A DNA stretch of 64,000 nucleotides from Utricularia gibba (lineage: Eukaryota > Streptophyta > Magnoliopsida > Lamiales > Lentibulariaceae): assembly GCA_002189035.1 (NCBI GenBank), contig NEEC01000013.1, positions 1,612,001-1,676,000 of the forward strand, read 5' to 3'. Positions 34,601 to 44,558 of this stretch are shown here, piece after piece. The position numbers and the translations under genes were made by a program. Below the pieces are notes generated by a model, which was not told where the DNA came from, searched no databases, and was given only the letters and a program-made list of their open reading frames with translations. How positions within the stretch are numbered: the stretch's first letter is position 1; each line of letters opens with the position of its first letter.

Positions 34601-35085
34601 ATAACTTCACAATTGCTTTGATGGTACAGCTTCGTGACCCTCTCAGAGATTACGAGGCAGTTGGCTCACCAATGCTTGCTCTCATTCAAGTGGAGAGGCA
34701 GTTTGTTCCTCCTAAACCCAGGATCTACAGCACAGTTTCTGTCCTGAGCAACTCAATAAACGAAACAGAAACACAGGATGGTGCCAAGGACAAAGAGGCT
34801 GTTGAAATTCCAGAACAAGACGGGGTCTCCCAATTTAAGATAACTGAGGTGCAAGTTGCTGGCTTGAAGGTGGATGATGGTAAAAAGTTGTGGGGTTCTA
34901 AGAATCAGCAACAGTCCAGCTCTCGTTGGCTTCTGGCAAATGGAATGGGGAAGAAAACTAACAAGCATCCTCTATTGAAGTCGAAATTAGCTTCTACATC
35001 AGCGGCAGCAAAGCCTGCAAATACCTTGTGGAGCGTCTCTAATTGCATCCACCGGAAGGAGAGACTAGATGGAAGAAAACGCTAG
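31662..35085 (+). CDS. PMIR1: PLASTID MOVEMENT IMPAIRED 1-RELATED protein (NT-type C2)
   Basis: Relative of PMI1, which is needed for chloroplast and nuclear photorelocation; the close paralogue PMIR1 is longer. Two exons (31662-33931, 34035-35085) join GT-AG in phase into 1106 residues, near the length I recall for PMIR1. The N terminus has LLRDLEAISRAFNPDKTLSR. The NT-C2 domain (about 85-240) has WRGLKALTHIRNLRFNCCFS, then LVHSIEGLPSFFNDESLFVH and FLLYASVDGSPELDLGKHRI. A long acidic region holds FLEMLGLDHSPSG and ERLLREFEKEAL. The C-terminal conserved region has LEELAPLAMDEIEALSIEGL, LALSLTLDQWMRL-like sequence and NNFTIALMVQLRDPLRDYEA. A second Met follows the first at codon 2. The 3' end faces the NF-YA gene at close range. 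Confidence 0.95.
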
Positions 35086-35217
35086 TCCTGAATCTACATA
35101 TCACTGTGCCTAATGCAGCGGTTTGTTCACTGAAAAATTTACAGGGCGAGCTTACATTGTGTACATCAACGACAGACTATGACTTTATCACCAGATTAAC
35201 TTCCACCATTGAATAAC
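35086..35217. other. Convergent gap between PMIR1 and NF-YA
   Basis: Only about 132 bp separate the two stop codons, which face each other. Normal plant 3' UTRs are longer than this, so the two transcripts very probably overlap tail to tail. I see no single decisive poly(A) signal. Confidence 0.6.
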
Positions 35218-36310
35218 TCAATTACATTTGACATTAGAGAGAGCCAAGGATGAACTGCATGGATGGCAGGGCATTTCCCCGGGGACGCTGGAAGCATGAA
35301 TCACTTTCCCATTGTCAATTAATCCATTGCCTGCATCTTGCAAGGGGAGCTCCACATTCACCGTTAGTTGGTGCTCTGCAACAGGGACAATAGAACAGTA
35401 GCTATTCAGAGGAGGCTGCTGCTCTGTTGGCGGGGTCTGCTGCTTCTTTGTGCTGATGAAACGCCCGCCAGCCCCTCTAACTCTGCTGATAGCATGCCGA
35501 TGCCGTGACTCATGAAGGTAAGGCTGCATATGACGAGGTTGAACTTTCCTTCATTTCAAACCATGAAAGAGAGAAGACCACCTACCTTGGCCCTCTTCAC
35601 TAGCTTGCACCGAGCTTCATGCTTAGCCCGTGATTCCCTCCGTCGCAGAATCCCATGATACTGTTTGGCATTAACGTATATGGGCTCGTCATCGAGAAGT
35701 TTAGCTGGTAGAGGAATCCGACCGCAGGGAGCACCCATCATCTGCACCCATAACCACTCACTAGTTCCAGAGATCCATCCGCAGCTGATCTGTGGGGGTT
35801 TAAGAACGATCCCAGTTTGATGTGTTCGCGTTTTGAAAATCGAAAACCAACTGTCTATTTAACTGGTTATTGTGGAGCTCAAACATTCACATACACTCTG
35901 AACTCCAAAAATTTGAGAAGAAAACACGCACCCCATGAGGCTGGTATGCAGAGAGTAGCCGGTTTACGTAGTCGTCCATGAAAGCAGGCGGGAGCTGCAC
36001 CTGTGAAGCTCACATCTATGTGACAAGTGTACGCCACTGTGGGTGTCTTAATAGGTAAGTGGTCTGAGATTATTACACGTGAAGAGCGATCAATAACTGG
36101 GTATTAATCAGGACCTACTCCATTAAACCCTGACTAAGGAGCCATGAGGGACAGCCCAAATGATGAAAGTACAGGCGCTGCCCATTTTCATAATTCAGGA
36201 TCAGGAGGAGACTGATTCTACAGAAGAACAGGAGAGTGCCAGAAGGGTGATGTTACCGTCGGGAGTCTTATTCCAGCAGCCGCAGAATCATCCAGGGAGG
36301 TTTCCTTCAT
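35218..36310 (-). CDS. NF-YA: NF-YA, CCAAT-binding factor subunit A
   Basis: Subunit that gives the NF-Y trimer its CCAAT specificity. Four exons (36257-36310, 35932-36000, 35586-35741, 35218-35523) join in phase into 194 residues; the first exon ([18 protein letters not shown]) has an in-frame stop upstream but is the least certain. Exon 2 has [17 protein letters not shown]. The A1 helix for NF-YB/YC binding reads [20 protein letters not shown], and the linker [15 protein letters not shown] is longer in basic residues than usual. The A2 DNA-contact segment is [22 protein letters not shown], keeping the key His, Arg and Gly positions but with Ile-Ser and Val where Leu-Lys or Arg-Arg and Pro are common. 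A miR169-like complement lies in the last codons. Confidence 0.92.
35241..35261 (-). promoter_or_regulatory. Putative miR169 target site in NF-YA coding end
   Basis: The plus strand reads AGCCAAGGATGA here, identical to twelve consecutive bases of miR169 (positions 2-13), so the NF-YA mRNA is complementary to it. Pairing at the miRNA 3' part is weaker (one G:U and a few mismatches). miR169 normally targets NF-YA 3' UTRs; here the site falls about seven codons before the stop. Known: the miR169-NF-YA pair is conserved in plants. Inferred: that this site is functional. Confidence 0.65.
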
Positions 36311-39209
36311 ATCACGACCATGCTTTGATCAGACCCTTCATGTTTTTCAAACCCCAGACACCAGATTGGGCTTGATCTGGAGGAACAGTGCTTCCCTCCC
36401 ATGCAAGATCGTGCAACAGGGAAGGAAAGGTGGGAAAACAAAGTGGGTGCGGGGTGCTTTTATAGTGAGAGATCAGGGAGTGCTCGCCCGGAGAGAAACA
36501 AATTTCACAAGTGCTGGGAAACAGCTCCGCAAAAGAGTCAATGGAATCATGCAAGAATATATCCCTACGCCCATCTCCATAGATCATACCTTCATTTCCA
36601 TTTTTTTTCTAACATGAATGAACTCCACAAAGACTCGGATCAGCTTGAAGATTCAACGCGTTGAACCGACGATTTCTTACCCCCGCCCGCCAAACCCTAC
36701 GCCTACTCTTGATTAGGGTTTACAAGTTGGAATATATTTTGTGTGTGAATAATTATGAACGTATAACGCCAGGGACCAGCCTAATCTACTGTGGGGAAAA
36801 TATCAAAGAAATAAAGACTTTTTTGGTTCACATATTCGAGTTTAAAAAACCAAACATCATCAAATAAGACAAAAATTTACATCATTAAAAATAACAGAGA
36901 AACATAATAAAAGATGATACGAAAAATAAATATATTATAATGGTCGTAATTATGTTTTTCAAAACTCTTCTTTCTATTGAGTTTTTTTTTAATCGAGTCA
37001 GTTTTAGTTCTTTTTATAATTATTTTAATTAAATATACCAAACGTAATAATATTTTAAATATATATTTACATAACGATATAACAAACGCATTTTTAAATA
37101 TAAAAATATGAGACATTTATATACAAATATAAATAATTTATATGCATCATCAATTAAACTTTCCTACAACCTAAAAAAATTGGTTGAAATTTGATTGTAG
37201 TAAATGCAGTGATCCTTGTATTTATACATAGGATTCCTCAGCCCACTTCAACTGGGCCGTTGTCAAGGCTTTGGGCAATGGAAACGGACCATTTGGTTTC
37301 TCGGCCCATTAAATATGAATTCTGAATGTAGGATTAGGGGATAGAGTGACGGTATTCTACGTTGATTACGGATGAGGAAAAGGATATACTTAAATTGAAG
37401 AATACTAATAATCTTGTATTAAAGTTTTTATTCGGAGGAAGAGAATATAAAATCATAAAAGTTATATGTTCAAAATAGATAATATTATATAATGAAAAGA
37501 TAGGTCATGATATAGAGTCAAACTCGGGCCTATAACCGGTGTTGTAGAAAATTTCATTTGAGTTTTCATGAGTGCGGAAGAACCCAACCCAAGAAAATAT
37601 GTAATGACCTTAAATAAATCACACATAGGTTACTTTTGGATTGCTACAAGATGGGTAGGGGCTCAGAATTAGATGCCTTAAACTTATAGTATCATATAAG
37701 AAGATGTTGGATCATTACATTGAATTTTATACAAAAATAAATATTTCATTTTGGTATAAAATTATATTTTTAACATGATATAGACAAGTATTTATACTCG
37801 GACAATGTTTCTATGTGGAATGCGGTAATGGGGCCCACCATCGGTTCCAAGTCTACCACCTACATCAAATCAGCTGACCTTTAATTTGTGTGGTACTGCA
37901 CAAGTCCAGGCCATGGAGATCCACTTCTGAACCCCATTTTACGCAGAATTGGATGCTGGAGAGTTGACCCAATAGGAACCAGACCCCCGAGTTCTGTTCC
38001 AATTGTCAAATCTCATTGACAGGTGAGGCGACGTGTACCTGCCACCACCCACTTTGCCCCTTGCAACACATGCAATAAATGTGTGTGTGCACAGCACTGC
38101 TGCATCCCGTCACCGGAGCTGATGCTGATGATCGACGGTGGCTGTGTTTCAGCAGCCAAGAAATTCGTCAAGCTCGTGGGGGAATGGTTCTGCTTTTCAT
38201 CTCCATTGTGGATCTCTCCTGTTGGATTCTGCTCTTCTTTTGAGAGAAAGGAAGCACTCCCTGATCTGATCTTGCTCGAAAGATATGAGGAACTATTGGC
38301 GGATGGATCGTCACCCTTTTGGGTTTTGGTCTCTGCTGTGCTTGCACTGTTGAACCTGGATGGAGGTATTACCATATGCAATCCCACGTCTTTTTTAGTA
38401 ATACATTAGTATTTTAGAATGTTATCCATGTTATATTTGTTTTTTACATTTGATCGTCCAACCCATCATATATTTAATAACAATATGTTATCACCAAATT
38501 GAGTTTAATGGTGATATGAGATCATGTTAATAAAAAAAAACAAAAATATGCATTGAATTTAAATGATAAAATTTAGATCGAACTTTGATATGATCACTAT
38601 CTATAATCGTACAAAAAAAAACAAGTCTCAATATAATTAAAGATCAATTCAAATGGAAAGCGATTATTAGAATAAGTAATCATACATTAGGATTTGATAG
38701 GAAAATAATTGAATATATAACAAATTACAGATCAATATTAATCATTTAGAATTATTTTTTTCTAACATGATCTATATTTCTTATATAGTTAGATTTCATG
38801 TGTGTTCTAACGACCCATAATATCATTAATTTAAACATAAGGTACCGCTTGGAGTTGCTCTAAATGAATTGAAATCGTAGAGCACGCGACCCAAATCTTA
38901 TATTTGATGTATGGGCTGGTTGTCTCCCATCCGGACTGACAACTCTGGTTTCTTGCTGCCCTCGACCTTGCCTTTCACAGTGTCAATATACCCATACATA
39001 TACATGTCTGTACGGAAATAAATATTAATTTTCCCACATTATAAACACAAAAAAATATTAATATTACTATTTTCAAGGTTACCGCCTCCACTATGGAGTT
39101 TCTTGATCTTTAAAATCTTTTGGCCGCCCACATTCCCATTCCCATTCCCGTTCCCATTGGGTTTCCCCAACTTCTTCCTTCCGACTGAATTTGGTGAGTA
39201 TTCTCAAGG
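36311..39209. other. Long AT-rich spacer between NF-YA and BG1-like gene
   Basis: The first 300-400 bases should be NF-YA promoter or 5' UTR, possibly with 5' UTR introns. The rest is AT-rich. At about 38013-38409 two overlapping frames (124 codons minus, 128 codons plus) sit in a mixed-composition patch; neither resembles a known protein and they cannot both be real, so neither is called. Promoter of the BG1-like gene lies at the right end. Confidence 0.45.
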
Positions 39210-39920
39210 ATGGAGGTGCAGATTGGTCACCTGAAAAAGCCCTCCTTTTCTTCTTCTCTTCTCGACGCCGTCTACCGGTCCATCGATGAGCCGGAGGACA
39301 GCAAGCCGCCACTCCCGCGCTGCTGCTTCGAGCAAGAGCTCGACAGCCTCTGCCGGGACATTCGCGTCGAGAAATGGATTCAAACCCATTTCGCATCGAC
39401 CTTGCCGTCGCACAATCGCAAGCCACCCACCGCCGCCGGCCAACCCAGCGCGTTGAAAAAGGCGAGTGCCTGAGGTTGTTTCGTGTGAACATACACACGG
39501 TGATTCTTATTTTTCTTATTACGGTGAACAGGTGAAAGAGCCCAATTCGCCTTCTGCCAGAATCGTGAGCTTTCTCAACGCCATCTTCGCCCCCAGGAAC
39601 TCGAGAAAAGCTTCTGCAACTACAGCAGTCACGAAATCAAGATCAATGAAAGAAGATGCAACGACACCATCGCGACGATGCCTCAGAAAAAATTCATCTG
39701 TTTCATGCCGAGACAAACACGCCAAGTGGCGCTCCTTGAATAGATTTTGCGTCAACGTGGGGTTTCACAAACTTGGAGGAGAGTATGACGACAGAAGCAG
39801 CTGCAGCAGCTCCGAGCTTTTCGAGCTTGATTCCCTCCGCCGCGGCATGGCCCCAGCAGAACTCCGGTCTACCGAACCACCGCCGTCCTGAAAGGTTACC
39901 AAGAAACATTCATAGAATAG
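39210..39920 (+). CDS. BIG GRAIN 1-like protein, one apparent frame break
   Basis: BG1-like proteins are plasma-membrane-associated promoters of organ and grain growth linked to auxin transport. Exon 1 (39210-39461) has KKPSFSSSLLDAVYRSIDE, the family start, and RVEKWIQTHF. Exon 2 begins at 39532 with KEPNSPSARIVSFLNAIFAP, then SRSMKEDATTPSRRCL and SSCSSSELFELDSL. The intron (39462-39531) has a GC donor in the phase-0 reading. After ELFELDS the open frame runs to a stop at 39891 without the family tail, but the next frame continues TPVYRTTAVLKGYQETFIE and stops at 39918-39920, matching the family ending 'PVYxTT'. One missing base at the CCC run 39833-39835 joins them and gives 213 residues with consistent phase. 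Confidence 0.85.
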
Positions 39921-41340
39921 CCGCCGCTGCCATAGCAGCAAGTTTGCCATTTTGATTGAGCACCATCATATAAAAAGCTACTGATTTTCACAAGTACTCC
40001 AAGTGCATCATATGGAATTTTAAACCATTTGATTTTTCAACCCTAATTTGGCAGCAGTCATAAATCACTTTTCCATAATTGATTTTCAAACAAATTATTT
40101 TTAATGGTTAATAATTTTAATTTCCAGATGACATTCACATTTACTGAAATAATTCTAATAAATATTTTTATATTCAATTATAATATCTAATGGTCAGATT
40201 ATGCTTATCATATTTGTATTTTTGTTACCTTAAATAGATGAACTTTCCCTTCCAATGCCATTTTTAGTATGTATATGGTTGAATTTTAAAACTAAATATT
40301 ATTAATCATATTAAATTCAATCAAATAATTTTAAAAAATATTTCTTGATTTATTTTTTTTAAAAAATATAAATCATTTATATTTAATAATAAAAGTATTT
40401 ATTAAACATTTCATTTTAAAAATATAAACCCTAAACTGCACCAAACAATTAATATTTACCAAAATAACCCTTATTTCCTCCTAGGTCTTGGGAGCAATCT
40501 GGCGCAACATGGGCCTAGACATTTAGGCCCATCAAGATTCCCGTCCACGCGTTGGGCCCAAAGAGCTGCCTCCACAAAAATCTTCTCATTCCTTATACAC
40601 TACGAGGAGTAAAAGTAGTGTCTGTGACTTTCACTCCATGCACTCTTAAAAAAACCCAATAAAAAAATAATAATTCCAGAAAATAAAGATATTAATGTGG
40701 TCCCCACTGGCGCTTGGCATTGGCGATATCGAGATTCCTGTAGCCATATCGAGTCAAGGGTCCCATGCACTCCATACATGATACATCCATCATCATGATG
40801 GAAACCATGAGGGAGGAGAATTAAAAATATTTGAGTAATAAATAAATACTTTTTTTTTTATTTTGCTCGAATCGGGTCGGGTGGTCCGGGTATGAAAATA
40901 AAAATAATAAATGTGGTCGGGGTGACGTCATCCCATGGTGGGGGTGACATGGGATTTCTGTTACTGCAGTGATTGCTGGGTGTGGATTCAGAAATCAGAA
41001 TATTATTATAATACGTGAAAATGAAGAAGAAGAAGAAAAGCTTCTTCCATTAATTGTTCCACAGCAGGCATCTGATTCGCATTTACGTCTCTACCAGTTG
41101 GGGTGAATTTATTTTTAAATAATCAAGTATTGCTATTTTCCAGTTCCCACCAATGGAAATCGAACACGTGCGTTAACGGCGTTTAATCTCAATACAACAG
41201 TTTTGATGGGGGATGATGAAATGAAGCAATGTGGATGATTATCGCTTCTTTTTTTTGGAAGGGGAAGGAGGGTGAATCACATGAGAAAAACGGCAACCGG
41301 AGATGCATTTCTGACAGCTAACATCCTTACTACGCCGGCC
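39921..41340. other. AT-rich spacer between BG1-like and ELF4-like genes
   Basis: The BG1-like 3' UTR lies at the left and the ELF4-like 3' UTR at the right; both genes end here, so it is a convergent spacer. No frame resembles a protein. Base composition is AT-rich with a GC-richer patch at about 40480-40580. Confidence 0.55.
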
Positions 41341-41658
41341 TCAGCCGCTTGTGGCCGGGTTTAAGCGTCCGTCGCCGGGGTAGGAGTCTCCGTCGGCGTC
41401 GGAGGAAGCGTCGACGGATTTGGTGAAATTGTTGGAGAGATCGGCGTAGAGGTCGACGACTCGTCTGATGTTGTTGTTGAGCTCCCGAATCAGCCCCACG
41501 TTCCTGCTCAAATTATCTGGTCTCTTTGACTCGTGATTCTGGTTGATCTCGTTGATCAGAAGCCTGTTCTGGTCCAGAATGTTCTGCACCTGAGAGAAAC
41601 TCCGGTGGAAGCTCCGCAGCGTCTTTCCGTCCAAGGAGAACCCTTCGCCGCCGTCCAT
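41341..41658 (-). CDS. ELF4-like protein (EARLY FLOWERING 4-like 3/4 type)
   Basis: Small helical protein of the ELF4 family; ELF4 joins ELF3 and LUX in the evening complex of the circadian clock, while ELF4-like members are less well known. The coding exon gives 105 residues: MDGGEGFSLDGKTLRSF, then the DUF1313 helices FSQVQNILDQNRLLINEINQ, NHESKRPDNLSRNVGLIREL and NNNIRRVVDLYADLSNNF, with a Ser/Asp-rich tail. The exact core matches ELF4-L3/L4 rather than ELF4 itself. The start is the Met directly before the family N terminus; the frame stays open upstream into the 5' UTR only because of a spliced leader. A 5' UTR intron separates it from its first exon. Confidence 0.95.
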   Translation of the reverse strand: MDGGEGFSLDGKTLRSFHRSFSQVQNILDQNRLLINEINQNHESKRPDNLSRNVGLIRELNNNIRRVVDLYADLSNNFTKSVDASSDADGDSYPGDGRLNPATSG

Positions 41659-41704
41659 TGGGAAATCCCGATCCGCCAGAACCCACTCTCGCTGCTCCTC
41701 AAGA

Positions 41705-42567
41705 CTACACACAAGCAAACAATGAGGGGAATCTCATGACAGTACAGACACAGCCGGGTTCTAAGCAACCTCCCTCTTCCCCAAATTTACACTAAGGTCA
41801 GTGACTACTAGAGAGCACAAACAAAAGGTATTAATTAAAGTATGATTTCGCCCACCAAATCAGTCTCTCTTGGGGCCATATATAGTAACTCACACTATCC
41901 CGTACAAGCCACCAATGCATGAACACTATGCAACCCTAGACAGAGTCGATTCTGTTAAAAATGGTGTTATATGACTTCAGAACATTCGATCCTGAACTTC
42001 AAAGCAGCAGTGTGTCTTATCCAACTGACCCATGTGTTAGAATTCAATAAATCAACACATGGTTTCATGTGTAGGCTCCGGGAAGGATAAAGCATTTGGA
42101 AACAGTCGGAGACATGATATGATAAGGTTCTATGCATTCCCCTAAGGACAATTTTGTCGTATGCGAGACAAAGCTCTTTATCTTCATCCCCCCCTTTTTC
42201 TCCACCCCATAAACAACAAACAAGCATCCATCATTGCGCGAGAATGGATTGGAGTCTTCCAAGAGTTGGATTCCCCACCAATGGCGTTAATCATTTATTT
42301 ATTAGTGACTCCTATATTTTCTAGTTTCACATAAGGAGTACACCAGCTGAACTAACTTCGAGATTTGAGATTTGGGGAGGAAACTTCAACCATTTCTAAC
42401 CAAAAAAAAAAGGGGGGAGAGAGCTGAGCTCTGGGTACTGGAAAGACAAGGACCATTGGAAATACAAACGGGGGGAATCGAGTTCCAGTTCCAGATATAG
42501 AAACATGAGCAGATAAAGGAATGGAATAGAAATCAGAGATCAGAAACAGCAGTCGGAGAAGACGTAC
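41705..42567 (-). other. 5' UTR intron of the ELF4-like gene
   Basis: On the minus strand a good donor (CTTAAG|GTACGT at 42568/42567) and acceptor (TGTGTGTAG|TCTTGAGG at 41705/41704) bound 863 bp with no coding content. A leader intron here explains why the coding exon has an open frame upstream of its Met. The untranslated first exon would extend right of 42568. Transcript evidence is needed for the exact start. Confidence 0.6.
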
Positions 42568-42869
42568 CTTAAGGGAGAAGACCGAAGTGGGGTGAAAGGA
42601 GAGAGAAACGTGAAGATTTGATGGTCACTCTCGTGAGGTCTTGTGAGGAGCCGTAGACCGTTTCCTCATACTTATGCAGTACGCAATCCCCATTTTTTAT
42701 TCTTAGAAACTGCCAACCCTGTCTCAGGAAATACCATAAAATTTGGGGTGCATGCCCACTATTAGAAAAATTAGGGTTTGGAAAATCATAGCAAAACAAG
42801 CAACGACATCAACAACCCCTAAACTCAAAACCCACAATTCTGTGCATTATTTACATTTTTAATAGGGGT

Positions 42870-43153
42870 GTTTGATAGTATAATATATAAGATTTATATC
42901 CAAATTTACATATATAAATCATTTTTTATTAATTAACATATGTCAGTCTAATATGATTATAATTACATAATCATTTTTTGAGTATATTATTGATATACAC
43001 ATATGGATAAGAGTTGAGAGAGGAGGGCTAATTATAAACTATACTATTCACATATTTATATTCCTATTTTTTAATATCATGCGTTATATATAATTGAATA
43101 TATACATACTGAATTACATTATATTTAAACATACAAATATTTTACTATCAAAC
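42870..43153 (+). mobile_element. MITE-like element, family B, copy 2 (complete ends)
   Basis: About 284 bp, very AT-rich, bounded by the perfect 11-base inverted terminal pair GTTTGATAGTA and TACTATCAAAC. It has no coding capacity. Two relatives in this window (43720-43922 and, inverted, 30749-30958) share its ends or interior. Size, AT content and terminal inverted repeats fit a miniature inverted-repeat element; the superfamily and target-site duplication are not settled. Confidence 0.65.
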
Positions 43154-43719
43154 GACTTCTAAATATCAGTGTGTTAATAATTATATTGGTTTGATAGATA
43201 AATAATATAATCTATGTTTGATTTATGCAATAATTCTAATTAAATTTACCAAAACTTTTCTAAATATGCATGCGTTAACTAACTTAACTACCAAACGGTA
43301 ATGTGCGGGCACCAATTGGATTCGTTATTCTGAATTTCCAGATAATATATTTTTATATTAGAATAATGGCATAATTAAACTGCCCGTTCGAGGGAGCACG
43401 CAAATCAGGGCGTGGTCGCAACTTGGAGGCTTGGACAAAACCCGAACCACGCTGATTCGCTGTCGGAGTGGGCCCTATTCCCGGCACAACACGTCGTTCA
43501 ATAATGCAGATAGCGATATATTTTATGTTATTTTAATTATTTTCACGCACGCTTTCCCATAACTCATATTCATGACCATCCTACACCTATCATCATACAT
43601 ACTTTCTTTTAAAAAAAATTAAAAAATACTTAGATTATGTGGTGTATTAAATTAAATCAATTATTTAGACCGATTATGTATACTAGATAAATAATTAATA
43701 TGTTTGAAAGTACTATGAG

Positions 43720-43922
43720 GGTATTTGATTATATTGTTATATTATTCATATACTTATTTTTTAAGAATATGAATAATATACATAAATAGAAGAGTAATTA
43801 ATTATATCTATACAACTTAGATACTCAGATTTATATTTTTGAGTATTAAATTTTATTAAGAATTGAATATATACATACTCATTTATATTATGTTTAAATA
43901 TACTAATACCGTACTATCAAAC
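43720..43922 (+). mobile_element. MITE-like element, family B, copy 3 (shortened)
   Basis: The right half shares TTGAATATATACATACT, a TTTAAA(C/T)ATAC block and the terminal TACTATCAAACTAACTTC with the right end of copy 2 (TACTATCAAACGACTTC). The left end, GTATTTGATTATA, is a mutated form of the GTTTGATAGTA terminus. It is about 80 bp shorter than copy 2, so it carries an internal deletion. Confidence 0.55.
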
Positions 43923-44558
43923 TAACTTCATGATTGATAGCTATTTGAATATTTTAATAAATTTTATAAGATTAGTATAAATCAAATTTTGTGATGCAGT
44001 GCAACGTGTGGCATGAATGTGGAGTGGCCCGGATTTTTTACTAAGCGGGCCTTATTCCTTAACATGGGCCTCCGACATGATTGCTGGGTTTGTCCGCCCC
44101 CAAAAAACCCTAGTTATGGACGGAGAGGACGAAGTTTTTTCTTAACGATCCTCAATCTTCACAGTGCGCAACAGTGCTAGCTTCGTGCTGATGTGACCGA
44201 CGTCTTGAAAGCAGTTGCTTGATGGGATGGACGATTGCGTATGGGTTTGAAACATGGGACTGCAATCGGCTGCACTGGCTCTCTGGCCTAAAACTATTTC
44301 TAAAGATTTCAACACCATTGTTTTGTATCGTTTTGATTTTGGGTAACTGGGTTTTAGGTTCAAAGGTATTAGGTTTGAAACCCGGTTAACGACAAGGAAA
44401 TAAGGAGATCAAAGGAGTTACATTCCAAATTCCACCGCCCACTAGCAGCCAGTCTTCTGAGTTTGGTTCCCCCATGTTTCTGCAGAGTGAGTTCAAGCCA
44501 GCAGGAAAGAAAATGAGACCCTTTGTTAGAACAGAGTGCATCTGTTGTGGGTTGTAAC

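Larger units (their letters stand above)
42660..44558. other. Spacer between ELF4-like and GRF genes
   Basis: Left part: ELF4-like promoter. The middle carries two MITE-like copies (42870-43153 and 43720-43922). The right part (44380-44558) is mixed composition and is the GRF 3' UTR. No other gene is seen. Confidence 0.55.

Noticed and set aside
38013-38409. Overlapping 124-codon minus and 128-codon plus frames as a gene
   Set aside because: Neither resembles a known protein, they share the same DNA on opposite strands, and no splice or start context favours one.
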